Part shown: one piece after another, positions 19,113 to 28,138 of the stretch | Numbering within the stretch: position 1 is the first letter of the stretch | How the letters are laid out: the number at the start of each line of letters is the position of its first letter | DNA from: Alteromonas macleodii ATCC 27126 | GTDB lineage: Bacteria; Pseudomonadota; Gammaproteobacteria; Enterobacterales; Alteromonadaceae | Direction: 5' to 3' | Length of the DNA stretch: 64,000 nucleotides | Assembly: GCF_000172635.2 (NCBI RefSeq) | Contig: NC_018632.1 | Coordinates: forward strand, 558,001 to 622,000 | The notes under the pieces: generated by a model | Told to the model about the DNA's origin: nothing | The model's database searches: none | Seen by the model: only the letters and a program-made list of their open reading frames with translations | Made by a program: the position numbers and the translations under genes

Positions 19113-21974
19113 TTACGGGTTATTTACCACAATACGAATGGCGTCCAGCTGAACATCTGCATCCTGAATAACTTTATCAAGGGCGTTCATTTGCGTTTCA
19201 ATAAACTCAATTTCGCTGTCACGTACTGCTGGGTTACGCTTTTGAAGATCGCGCAAGCGCTGTATTTCTTCGTTAAGCGTGCTGTGCATGCTGTTAAGTG
19301 CGTCGTGTTGCTTTTGGTTAGCTTGCTGATGGGCAAGCTTACGCGCCTTTTCAATGGCAAGCTCAAGCGGCTGTTGCAAGGCTTTTAGAAGCTGAGCCGA
19401 GATCTTACGTCCAATTTTACGCTTAACGTCGAAGCTCAATTCAGACGGGTTTCCTTGCGCATCTAAACACACTCGCACGGGCGTTTGAGGTAAGAAACGG
19501 CCTAACTGAAGCGCTTTAGGCGCTTGCGCCTGCAGCACAAACAACGCCTCAACCCAATAAGCGCCTTTTGGCAAAGACGGCTCGGCAATAAAGCCCATGC
19601 TGCTCTTTCCGTGCACGTCGGTGAGTACTACGTCCATGGCGGTATGCACAAGTGGATGATCCCAACTTAAAAACTGCACGTTTTCTAGCGTGGTGGCAAC
19701 ACGGCGCTTGTAAGTAACCGTCATGCCCTCTGGGTCAAGACCTGGAAGCTGGCTCACCATCGATTCAGTTGGCATAAGAATAAAGCAGTCATTGCCTTTT
19801 TCGTCCTGCTGAACACCAATAGCATCGAATACGCGACCCATAAAGCGCGACAAATCTTGTTCGCTATCAAGGGTGATAATGTCTTCAAGCAGTTGTTCTA
19901 CGCGGCCCTCTCCCGAAGCATTAAGCTCTAGGAGACGATCGCGACCGGCTTCAAGCTGCGCTACGAGCTGGCTATTAAGCGTAACACTCATGTTCACTAG
20001 CTCGTCACGCGCGCTCATATCGTCAGGGTGTAAGCACGCACCAATAAGCAGAGGCTTAACGTCGTCGAATACACCAGAGCCCGTGGGGCAGGTCTTTTCG
20101 AAGGCATTCAGCCCTTCGTGATACCAATCTAGTAATACGTGCTGCGCGGTTTTCGCTAAATACGGCACGTGAATTTGTACGGTTTGGGTTTGGCCAATAC
20201 GGTCAAGACGACCAATACGTTGTTCAAGCAGATCTGGCGTGATAGGCAAATCGAACAGCACCAAATGATGAGCGAACTGGAAGTTACGACCTTCGCTACC
20301 AATTTCACTACACAGTAGAATTTGTGCGCCGTCTTCCTCATCAGCAAAATAATGGGCCGCCTTGTCGCGCTCCACAATGCTCATGCCTTCGTGGAATACA
20401 CTGTGGCGAATACCGGTTTGCGTGCGAATAACCTCACCTAACTCTTGCGCTGTACGGGCGCTTGCGCAAATAAGCAGAATCTTTTCTGGCTTAACGCTTT
20501 GCATGAAATCAAGCAGCCATTCAACGCGCGGGTCTTGCTTGGTCCAGCTGTTAACCACGCTTGCCATACGTTCAGGATACAGTGAATAGGTTAAGTCGCC
20601 GCCGCTCACTGCATCTGAATAAACCTCAGGCAAAGCCAGTTCGTAAGCGCTTAATTTACGCATCGGAAAGCCTTCGATATTGGCGCGGCGGTTTCTAAAC
20701 AGCATACGACCTGTGCCGTGACAATCGATAAGTTGGTGCAGCAACGCATGGCGATTTTCCGGCGCACTTAAATCACCCGCATGTTCCATTACGTCAGGCG
20801 CGAATTCTGCGAGTTTGCTGCGTTGTTTGTCGTTAGGCTCGGCGTCTGAAAGTAATGGCGCTACCGCATCGGCCAGTTGGCTGTATTTCGATTCTTCATC
20901 TAAGAATGCATCGTAGCTATGGAAGCGAGCCGGGTCGAGCAGGCGCAAGCGGGCAAAGTGGCTTTCGTGACCAAGTTGATCAGGCGTTGCGGTAAGCAGT
21001 AATACGCCTGGCGTTTGGTTTGCCAGCGCTTCCACACACAAGTATTCGGCAGAGGGAGCCTCACTTGACCACGCAAGGTGATGGGCTTCATCGACAACCA
21101 TTAAATCCCATCCTGCAGCTTGAATTTGCTGCTGGCGTTTTTCGCTCTTGCTTAGGAAGTCGATACTACAAAGTACTAGCTGGTCGTTTTCAAATGGATT
21201 CACAGCGCTCGCGTCAGATGTTTCGTCATCTTGTAAGCCTTCGCTCTTCTCTATAGCCTCGCAACGACTTTCATCGTAAATGGCAAAAGGAAGGTTAACG
21301 CGACGAAGCATTTCAACTAACCATTGGTGCATGAGCGAGTCTGGAACCAAAATAAGCACGCGCTCTGCGCGGCCTGTTTTAAGCTGCTGGTGAATAATTA
21401 ACGCGGCTTCAATGGTTTTACCAAGACCTACTTCATCGGCAAGTAATACGCGAGGTGCGTGTCTGCCGCCTACCTCTGACGCAATGTGGAGTTGGTGCGG
21501 AATAAGCGATATGCGCGCACCTGCAAGACCAATGGTGTTTGAACGTAAGTAATCGTATTGATGATCTAAAGCACGCTCGCGCAAATCGAACCATTTAGGG
21601 TTGTCTAATTGCTGACTGAACAGGCGCTTTTCAGGTTGGTTCAAGCGAATGTGGCTGTCTAGCATGGTTTCAGGTAATCGCGCTTGCGCTTTGGTGTCTT
21701 CGCGAAGCCCGTGATAGATGAAAAGATCTTGGCTTTCTTCTTTTTCAGTAATGGTCATTTCCCAGCCGTCTTGGCTTTTGACCGTTTCGCCAATTTCAAA
21801 AATTAGTCGCGTAAGCGGCGCATCTTGCTTAGTATACTTTCGCGCTTCGCCTGTTGCTGGATACAACACTTCGACAGAACGGAAGTCGCTACCAATAACG
21901 ACACCTAACCCCAGCTCTATTTCTGTGTTGCTTAACCAACGCTGACCAACTGAAAATTGACTATTTGAACTCAT
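19113..21974 (-). CDS. rapA: RNA polymerase-associated ATPase RapA
   Basis: RapA (HepA) is a Swi2/Snf2-type ATPase that binds core RNA polymerase and promotes its recycling. The protein is 953 residues against 968 in E. coli. Visible: an N-terminal Tudor-like region (GQRWLSNTEIELGLGVV), Walker A (LLADEVGLGKTIEAALI) near 178, the DEAH box (MVVDEAHHLAW), LTATPDQLG, the helicase C-terminal motifs (LLCSEIGSEGRNFQFA, EQRIGRLDRIGQ), and a long C-terminal RapA-specific region ending in a coiled coil. No truncation. Confidence 0.96.
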   Translation of the reverse strand: MSSNSQFSVGQRWLSNTEIELGLGVVIGSDFRSVEVLYPATGEARKYTKQDAPLTRLIFEIGETVKSQDGWEMTITEKEESQDLFIYHGLREDTKAQARLPETMLDSHIRLNQPEKRLFSQQLDNPKWFDLRERALDHQYDYLRSNTIGLAGARISLIPHQLHIASEVGGRHAPRVLLADEVGLGKTIEAALIIHQQLKTGRAERVLILVPDSLMHQWLVEMLRRVNLPFAIYDESRCEAIEKSEGLQDDETSDASAVNPFENDQLVLCSIDFLSKSEKRQQQIQAAGWDLMVVDEAHHLAWSSEAPSAEYLCVEALANQTPGVLLLTATPDQLGHESHFARLRLLDPARFHSYDAFLDEESKYSQLADAVAPLLSDAEPNDKQRSKLAEFAPDVMEHAGDLSAPENRHALLHQLIDCHGTGRMLFRNRRANIEGFPMRKLSAYELALPEVYSDAVSGGDLTYSLYPERMASVVNSWTKQDPRVEWLLDFMQSVKPEKILLICASARTAQELGEVIRTQTGIRHSVFHEGMSIVERDKAAHYFADEEDGAQILLCSEIGSEGRNFQFAHHLVLFDLPITPDLLEQRIGRLDRIGQTQTVQIHVPYLAKTAQHVLLDWYHEGLNAFEKTCPTGSGVFDDVKPLLIGACLHPDDMSARDELVNMSVTLNSQLVAQLEAGRDRLLELNASGEGRVEQLLEDIITLDSEQDLSRFMGRVFDAIGVQQDEKGNDCFILMPTESMVSQLPGLDPEGMTVTYKRRVATTLENVQFLSWDHPLVHTAMDVVLTDVHGKSSMGFIAEPSLPKGAYWVEALFVLQAQAPKALQLGRFLPQTPVRVCLDAQGNPSELSFDVKRKIGRKISAQLLKALQQPLELAIEKARKLAHQQANQKQHDALNSMHSTLNEEIQRLRDLQKRNPAVRDSEIEFIETQMNALDKVIQDADVQLDAIRIVVNNP

Positions 21975-22303
21975 AAATCACCAACCTATTTTTCGGGGGG
22001 CGGTATTGTACGCATTGCGTTGTGATAAGTCATTAATACTAGCTCATTTGATTTGCGGTTGCAGGTGGGGGGATTGAGTACCTATGCCCTGCGTTAACAA
22101 GACGATTAGCACTAGTAGGCCTTCTTTGCTTCACAACGAGAATGCTGGTAGCAAAAGAATAAGAACGTTGACGTGCCCATCAGGCTTGCTTTGTCACAGG
22201 GTTGGCGTAAAACTGTCGTATCACTGACCATGGATATTTCTTACTGTTAACCGCGTTACGTTTTTAACGTATGTGAATCGCAGCTAACAGGAGGAAGCGC
22301 GAG
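21975..22303. other. Intergenic region between rapA and the XRE gene
   Basis: A 329-base divergent gap. I see no tRNA or good open frame. Near the plus-strand gene there is a 6-bp inverted repeat TACGTT-TTT-AACGTA (22257-22271), a possible operator for the autoregulated XRE protein, and a strong SD AGGAGG at 22289-22294. The rest is unassigned and would have to hold the rapA promoter. Confidence 0.5.
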
Positions 22304-23095
22304 ATGGATATGAAAGTAGACAGTCAAAAGCTTATACAACTTCGCAATGCTAGGGCATGGAGTCAGCAGCATCTGGCAGATGTGTCTGGATTGAGTTTGC
22401 GTACTATTCAGCGAATTGAGAAAACACAATCTGCATCACACGATTCAATAGGCGCACTTGCTTCAGTTTTCGAAACGACGCCCGATGCGCTTTTAATGGG
22501 TGAAACCCATGCCACTACAAGTCATGCTCAAGGGCAGCCAACCTCGCAAACTTCTACTGCGGGCGAGAATGCCGCAGCTCATCATTCAATTAAGCTGCAG
22601 GGTGACCGGCCAACGTCGTTGAATCCCCAACATGTTCTTTGGATCACGCTAGCGCTCGCCATCAGTTTGTTCGTTGCTATTTATTATGCGCAAACGGTCA
22701 ATGCAAACAATGGTAGCAACCAAGTAATTGAAGCTGGCAAGCCAGTTAATGTCAGTAGCGAAGTCCTTGAAGATGCAACAAGTTGGCTGGAACTTATCGA
22801 CAGCGGTGAATATGAACAAAGTTGGAAAGAGAGTGGGGCTATTTTTAGAAGCGGTATTTCAATCGCTAAATGGACCGAGGCGATGCAGCTAGTCAGGGAG
22901 CCATTGGGGGCGGCCAAGTCGAGGGAAATCGCGTTAGCACAAGCGCCAACTTCACTGCCTGGATTGCCTAAAGGAAACTACCTAATTTTGTCGTTCACCA
23001 CTGACTTTGATTCCCAGACCACAATGAAAGTAGAGACCCTTTCTATGGTGGAAGTTGATGGCGAATATAAAGCAATAGGCTACTTCATTAAGTAG
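22304..23095 (+). CDS. XRE regulator with membrane helix and DUF4019
   Basis: A 263-residue fusion. Residues 5-60 are an XRE/Cro helix-turn-helix (IQLRNARAWSQQHLADVSGLSLRTIQRIEK). A polar linker leads to a single membrane helix near 108-127 (HVLWITLALAISLFVAIYYA), then a periplasmic DUF4019-like domain (about 145-263) with the W-x6-D-x-G-x-Y-x3-W pattern, the SxxxW and REPLGAAKSR blocks, and the terminal GYFIK. The predicted topology is DNA-binding inside and a sensor domain outside. It reads toward the metalloprotease-like gene with only one base between stops. Ligand unknown. Confidence 0.85.
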   Translation: MDMKVDSQKLIQLRNARAWSQQHLADVSGLSLRTIQRIEKTQSASHDSIGALASVFETTPDALLMGETHATTSHAQGQPTSQTSTAGENAAAHHSIKLQGDRPTSLNPQHVLWITLALAISLFVAIYYAQTVNANNGSNQVIEAGKPVNVSSEVLEDATSWLELIDSGEYEQSWKESGAIFRSGISIAKWTEAMQLVREPLGAAKSREIALAQAPTSLPGLPKGNYLILSFTTDFDSQTTMKVETLSMVEVDGEYKAIGYFIK

Positions 23096-23096
23096 C

Positions 23097-24494
23097 CTAC
23101 CCAGGTAACTGGTACAAAGTTTCAATTCCTTGAATGGCTTTGAAAGCATGATCGCTCGTTGCATTGTTGATGGCTTTGATAAGTTCAGGTGCATTGTAGG
23201 GCTCTAACAAGGTTAGGAACGTCGCTGTACCAGGCGGCATGCCATTATTCACTGCTTTTTGAAGTCGCTTCCATACGGTGAACAGCGACTCCTCACCTAA
23301 CGTTTTTTGTTGCACCACGCTATCGATGGCGCGGTGCATTATCATCCCGCATGAATAATAAAGATTGAAGTGTCCGTTTTTATAAGCACGAGCCAGCGTT
23401 GTCTGCGCCAGCCCTTCAGTACAGCTCTCGAAAGCGCGGGTCATTCGGCTTTCAACATAGCTATTGGCGTCTTCGTAGAGGAAGTTCATGGCGATTGCCG
23501 CAAAGTAGTCGGCGTTGCCCTCGTGCAGCCAAGACTGATCCTCGTTCTCTGATACACCTTCGGTACTGCCAGGCTGATATAAATGGGCGACTTCGTGAGC
23601 AAAGAACCAAAGTGTTTGGTTAACAAAGCTGCTGTTTTTGGCCTGCTCATTTAAGTCTTGTCTGTTCCAATGCATAAATATCTGGTTAGGTAGTGTTCCA
23701 CCTTGTGTAGAGTGATCGTCTACGTTTGCGTAAGAGGCAAATAACATGGGCTTTTCGCCCTTAAGCGGATTAAGAGAATGGGAGAAAAACGCCATCATGT
23801 TGGGTATATCTTCTTCTAGCGAAGCTTTAATGCTTTCAGGAAGCCCGGGATCAATTAGGGCAACCACATCATCGGTAATAATTGGCTGTTGCTTACCCAC
23901 ATACACGACTCTTCCATCATTGTTATCTGTCCACGACACGCTGCTTTTCATTACTTTGCCATTCAACAATATGTGTTCATCACTGGGAACATTGAGTGTC
24001 AGGTGCCATTTATTATCTTCTTCAGTACAGGTATTAGCACAAGCAAACAGTCGTCCAGAGTGAAAGGCATTTCCACCATCAGAAAAAGGAGAAAATGGTG
24101 CGTAATCTTTACCCAAATGTTTATAGGTGGGCGTCAGAAAAAATGACACGGTAGAGAGGGGCTTGCCTGACTTCGAGCGCACAAGTTCTTGGTGTTTGGT
24201 GTCATCAAAGATGATTTCTATGTCGTTGTCTTGCGCGAACCAACGTGTTGTTCTTGATGTATCTGGGTTTCTAACAAAAGCCAGCGTTTTGGCTGGCGTA
24301 GTCAATGTGTAGGTGACTACCCATTTTTCAGACGTGTCAGCCGTGCTTTTCTCAACCTTGATTAGAATGTTAGCAGGGGAAGAATCATTGTGCGCTTGGC
24401 TATTCGCCCATGCAATTTCAGCGTTAAAGTACGCTAGTAGCGCTAACGTCATGCTTATGGCCGTTTTTATTTTTGTGATGTTAAGCCAATTCAT
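23097..24494 (-). CDS. Secreted gluzincin-like metalloprotease homologue
   Basis: A 465-residue exported protein with a signal peptide (MNWLNITKIKTAISMTLALLAYFNAEIAWA). It carries HEVAH at 300-304 and a second acidic ligand in WLHEGNADYFA (E325), spaced as in gluzincin peptidases of the M1/M61 type. The N-terminal 200 residues look like a beta-rich domain, as in M61-like proteins. Start at 24494 was chosen over the open frame to 24557 because it gives the signal peptide and has AAAGG at a suitable distance. Substrate unknown; peptidase activity is inferred from the motif only. It converges with the XRE/DUF4019 gene. Confidence 0.72.
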   Translation of the reverse strand: MNWLNITKIKTAISMTLALLAYFNAEIAWANSQAHNDSSPANILIKVEKSTADTSEKWVVTYTLTTPAKTLAFVRNPDTSRTTRWFAQDNDIEIIFDDTKHQELVRSKSGKPLSTVSFFLTPTYKHLGKDYAPFSPFSDGGNAFHSGRLFACANTCTEEDNKWHLTLNVPSDEHILLNGKVMKSSVSWTDNNDGRVVYVGKQQPIITDDVVALIDPGLPESIKASLEEDIPNMMAFFSHSLNPLKGEKPMLFASYANVDDHSTQGGTLPNQIFMHWNRQDLNEQAKNSSFVNQTLWFFAHEVAHLYQPGSTEGVSENEDQSWLHEGNADYFAAIAMNFLYEDANSYVESRMTRAFESCTEGLAQTTLARAYKNGHFNLYYSCGMIMHRAIDSVVQQKTLGEESLFTVWKRLQKAVNNGMPPGTATFLTLLEPYNAPELIKAINNATSDHAFKAIQGIETLYQLPG

Positions 24495-25015
24495 AGCTGA
24501 CCTTTCCCTGAGTGTTATTAATTTAAACGCATCCACTTTACTGAGGTGTTGTGGCATTGGGTTAGCACCCGTGTTTAATTCACCGCTTCAACAAATACAC
24601 CTTAGCCTATTTGGGTATTAAAAACGCAACTAAAGCTGCGCTAACTGTAGTTAAAGTGTGAGCATTTGTTACGAACCAAGTATGCCAGTTTCTTGTTAAT
24701 GCAGAATGGGAGCGCTGTGCTATCTCATATTACGTGAAGGGACTGCTCTTCGCTTATCACTTGCTCTAACGAAAAATAAAAAAGAAAAAACAGTGCTAAA
24801 TCTCAAAAACTGGATTATGGTGGAATTAAGGGTTCGCTAATTTAACAAACGAACCTTTGAGGCAGAAAGAGTAGTACTGCTTCTCAGTCGACGCGAGTAG
24901 GGGAAGAAGTCCTGTTTCGAGCGGCATTCTCCTACAACCGTAACTGTAGCTTGTTAGCGCGTGCGTTCATAAATGAACAATACGTCTAACCTGGCTTTAT
25001 TTACCGGAGTGAAGG
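24495..25015. other. 521-base gap upstream of the phoH-like gene
   Basis: No convincing gene. A 9-bp stem with one G-U pair (24828-24836 with 24850-24858, loop 13) sits inside the gap, followed by a second imperfect GCAG/CTGC pairing, so a structured leader or small RNA is possible. A 44-codon open frame (24706-24840) lacks an SD. Cloverleaf tests by eye failed, so I do not call a tRNA. Confidence 0.45.
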
Positions 25016-26413
25016 ATGCCAAGAAAAAATTCTACCGATACTAAGATTTACGTCCTCGATACCAATATTCTGCTGCACGAACCTCACGCTTTTCTCTCCT
25101 TTAAAGAACATGACGTTGTTATTCCAATGACCGTATTGGAAGAGCTCGACTACATCAAAGACAGCAAAAAAGACGTGGCGCGTGATGCACGGGTATCCAT
25201 TCGGGCAATGGAGGATTTACTCCACGACGCAACGCCAGAAGATATGCTAGCGGGTGTATCGATGGAAGGGTTGGGCGCGGGTCAAACGGCACCTACAGGG
25301 AGTCTATCTATATTCGCCGACCTCAACATGGTTGAGGCTCAGCAAGTGTTTACCAGCAACGAGAATGACAACCGCATTATTAACGTAGCGCTACATCTGC
25401 AGAAGACTTTTGCGCCGCAGAAGGTCGTGTTGGTTACTAAAGATTTAAACATGCGCCTTAAAGCGAAAGGAGCAGGCCTTGCGCATGTTGAAGATTATCG
25501 TACCGATCAGCTTATTACTGACATTAAATATCTATCTCGCGGGTTTCACACCTTTGAAGGTAACTTTTGGGACAGCGTAAAGAGCGTGGATAGTCGCAGC
25601 GAAGGACGCGATACGATTCACACCATCCCCAAGTCTATGTTGCCAGAAGCGTATGTAAACGAGTTCTTACTAGATGAAAGTAAGCAATTTGCTGGCTTGG
25701 TAGAAGAGATTACCGACGATCACTTAGAGGTGTTGGATTTAGGTTACGAACGCTTAATGGGTCGCCACGCGTGGGGCATAACGCCTAAAAATATTGGGCA
25801 GGCAATGGCACTTCATGCGTTGCTAGACCCGCATATTGATATGGTGATCCTTACCGGCCCGGCAGGTAGTGGTAAAACACTTCTTGCGCTAGCAGCGGCC
25901 CTTGAAATGGTGGTAGAGCGTAACATGTATGACAAAATCATTGTCACGCGAAGCACGCCGGAAATTGCTGAGTCCATTGGCTTCTTGCCGGGAACGGAAG
26001 AAGAAAAAATGTTGCCTTGGTTGGCAGCAATTACCGATTCTTTGGAAGTACTCCACAAGCACGACGAAAATACCAAAGGTTCTATGAATTACATCATGGA
26101 AAAAGCCAACATTCAGTACAAGTCGGTGAACTTTATGCGAGGCCGAAGTATTCAAAATGCGATTGTGATTTTGGATGAGTCGCAGAACTTAACCGCGTCA
26201 CAGCTTAAAACCATCATCACACGCTGTGGTGAAGGAACGAAGCTGATAGTGGGCGGAAACCTCGCGCAGATTGACAGTAACTATCTGAGCGCAGTGACCT
26301 CGGGGCTTACTTACTTGGTTGAGAAGTTTAAAGACTTTTCGGGCAGTGCCACCATTAACCTAGACGGCGTGGTAAGAAGTCGTCTTGCGAGTTTTGCTGA
26401 AGAGAATCTTTAA
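25016..26413 (+). CDS. PIN-PhoH fusion ATPase (PhoH2-type)
   Basis: A 465-residue protein with an N-terminal PIN nuclease domain (about 10-150: YVLDTNILLHEPH, MTVLEELDYIK, ENDNRIINVAL, VTKDLNMRLKAK, which supply the acidic active-site residues) and a C-terminal PhoH ATPase domain (about 245-460) with Walker A TGPAGSGKTLLAL near 280 and Walker B AIVILDESQNLT. PhoH2-type proteins in other bacteria unwind and cleave RNA. The SD GGAGTGAAGG lies before ATG. It stands alone with a long untranslated-looking region upstream. Confidence 0.92.
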   Translation: MPRKNSTDTKIYVLDTNILLHEPHAFLSFKEHDVVIPMTVLEELDYIKDSKKDVARDARVSIRAMEDLLHDATPEDMLAGVSMEGLGAGQTAPTGSLSIFADLNMVEAQQVFTSNENDNRIINVALHLQKTFAPQKVVLVTKDLNMRLKAKGAGLAHVEDYRTDQLITDIKYLSRGFHTFEGNFWDSVKSVDSRSEGRDTIHTIPKSMLPEAYVNEFLLDESKQFAGLVEEITDDHLEVLDLGYERLMGRHAWGITPKNIGQAMALHALLDPHIDMVILTGPAGSGKTLLALAAALEMVVERNMYDKIIVTRSTPEIAESIGFLPGTEEEKMLPWLAAITDSLEVLHKHDENTKGSMNYIMEKANIQYKSVNFMRGRSIQNAIVILDESQNLTASQLKTIITRCGEGTKLIVGGNLAQIDSNYLSAVTSGLTYLVEKFKDFSGSATINLDGVVRSRLASFAEENL

Positions 26414-26506
26414 CCTAAGATAACGCGTAAATTGGTAGTATTGTTTTTATAACAGAATACTGTCCTCACTGTTATACTCCGCTGGTGGGAACTATCGGAG
26501 TATAAC

Positions 26507-27904
26507 GTGGCTAAATACGAAGTTTTAGCTCACCAACTTAAAGAGCAGATTGAGCGCGGCGTGTGGGTAGAAAATGAAAAGCTCCCATCGCTTCGCAAAC
26601 AGGCAGCACAAACAGGCTTCAGCCTAATGACAGTGCTGCACGCCTATCAGATGTTAGAAAGCCAAGGCATAGTAAGCTCCCAAGAACGTTCGGGCTTTCT
26701 GGTAACAGCTAAAGCGAGCAATGCCTCAAAAGAACGTGTACAGGCCACAGAAGCCGTCAGCATTAACGACTTTGTATATGAAGTGCTGCAGGCCTCTCGC
26801 GACCCCCACATGTTCAGTTTAGGATTTGCTTACCCCGACCCAAGCCTTTATCCAAGGCAACATTTAAATAAGTCTATTGCAGCTGCCGCCCAGCAAATTT
26901 CCTTGACCAGCGCCATGGATAATTTGCCTCCAGGTAACCTGGACCTTAGAAAAATCATCGCTAAGCGCTATGCCGCCAAAGGCGTGAATATATCGCCTGA
27001 TGAAATCATTATTACCGCTGGTGCGCTAGAGGCGCTGAACTTGAGTTTGCAGGCATGCACCACACCAGGAGACTGGGTGGTGGTCGAGTCGCCGGTGTTT
27101 TACGGAACGCTGCAGGCGCTTCAACGTTTAGGTCTAAAAGCGATTACTGTAACGGTATCACCCAACACTGGCCTGGATGTAGCTGCACTTGAGCGCGCAT
27201 TTAAAAATCATAATGTGAAAGCTTGCTGGCTTATGAGCAACTTTCAAAATCCTGTTGGATACTCATTGAGTGACGGTCAAAAACAGCAGGTGGCCGCGTT
27301 ACTCGATAAGTATAATGTTGCCCTTATTGAAGATGATGTGTATGCCGAGCTTTATGCTGATAAGCGTCCACCTCTGCCAATTAAGCATTTTATGAAAGAG
27401 GGAGATAGCATGTTGTGTTCATCGTTCTCCAAGTCTTTAGTGGCAGGGTACAGAATAGGGTGGGTCGCCGCAGGTAAGCGTGCCCTTGAAATACAAAAAC
27501 AGCAGCTTATGAGTACATTGGCAACCAGTGCGCCGATACAGCTTGCGCTTGTAGACTATTTATCCACAAAAAATTACGAGTCTCATTTAAAGCAGCTGCG
27601 AAAAAAACTCATCGCTCGTAAGAAGACGATAACGGCGCTGCTTACCGACCTTCTATCAGACGTTGCGACTATTCATACACATAGCGGCGGCTATTTTTTG
27701 TGGGTGGAATGCCGGGGGCATGTTGATGCAATGGCTATTTATAAAGAAGCGTTGCGTTTACACATCACCATTGCGCCAGGAAAACTGTTTAGCTTAACCA
27801 ATGAGTTTAACCATTGTTTTCGTTTAAATGCATCGTTTGCTCTGAATGAAGCGAAGCGCAATCAACTGCTTAAGCTTTCGCTATTTATAAAAAGTCTTTC
27901 ATAA
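26507..27904 (+). CDS. MocR/PdxR-like aminotransferase-fold regulator
   Basis: A 465-residue fusion of a GntR-type winged helix (about 1-70: YEVLAHQLKEQIERGVW, LPSLRKQAAQTGFSLMTVLHAYQMLE) with a fold-type I aminotransferase domain. The PLP lysine is K309 in SSFSKSLVAGYRIGW, and N in NFQNPVGYSL plus D in IEDDVYAEL are the expected cofactor contacts. Such proteins use PLP or an amino-acid adduct as a transcriptional signal. No pyridoxal or amino-acid gene is adjacent, so the regulon is unknown. It is followed by the tandem-repeat gap before ccoG. Confidence 0.9.
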   Translation: MAKYEVLAHQLKEQIERGVWVENEKLPSLRKQAAQTGFSLMTVLHAYQMLESQGIVSSQERSGFLVTAKASNASKERVQATEAVSINDFVYEVLQASRDPHMFSLGFAYPDPSLYPRQHLNKSIAAAAQQISLTSAMDNLPPGNLDLRKIIAKRYAAKGVNISPDEIIITAGALEALNLSLQACTTPGDWVVVESPVFYGTLQALQRLGLKAITVTVSPNTGLDVAALERAFKNHNVKACWLMSNFQNPVGYSLSDGQKQQVAALLDKYNVALIEDDVYAELYADKRPPLPIKHFMKEGDSMLCSSFSKSLVAGYRIGWVAAGKRALEIQKQQLMSTLATSAPIQLALVDYLSTKNYESHLKQLRKKLIARKKTITALLTDLLSDVATIHTHSGGYFLWVECRGHVDAMAIYKEALRLHITIAPGKLFSLTNEFNHCFRLNASFALNEAKRNQLLKLSLFIKSLS

Positions 27905-27990
27905 ATAACGCGTTATCACTCTGTGTAACGCAAACCGTAGTTTTTGCACATTATGTATAGGGTGCAGGTTTGAAATAAGAAAAACATCCA

Positions 27991-28050
27991 CCTTAAAAAT
28001 CTGCGACTTCAAAGCCTACGCCTTAAATATCTGCGCCTTAAAAACTATTG
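27991..28050. repeat. Degenerate 4 x 15-bp tandem repeat
   Basis: Four consecutive 15-base units (27991-28005, 28006-28020, 28021-28035, 28036-28050), best consensus CCTTAAAAATCTGCG. Units 1 and 3 agree at 14 of 15 positions; units 2 and 4 agree with unit 1 at about 10. The array lies 89-148 bases before the ccoG start and carries no convincing open frame. Confidence 0.7.
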
Positions 28051-28138
28051 CAACTGATCTATAAAGAAAGCCCTAATCTGTTTCTATTTTAACGGCCTTA
28101 AATCCCTACCATTAGCGCAAAATTTTCGGAGAAAGCTA

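Noticed and set aside
24706..24840. 44-codon open frame before the phoH-like gene
   Set aside because: No SD and no recognisable composition; it overlaps the hairpin that I list as structured sequence.
24600..24990. Possible tRNA or known RNA class in the phoH upstream gap
   Set aside because: No cloverleaf with an acceptor stem and TTCRA arm could be drawn; no known riboswitch core was seen.
28048..28061. FNR-like site TTGCA-ACTG-ATCTA upstream of ccoG
   Set aside because: Seven of ten consensus bases match, which is weak, and it overlaps the end of the 15-bp tandem repeat. I do not claim FNR control.
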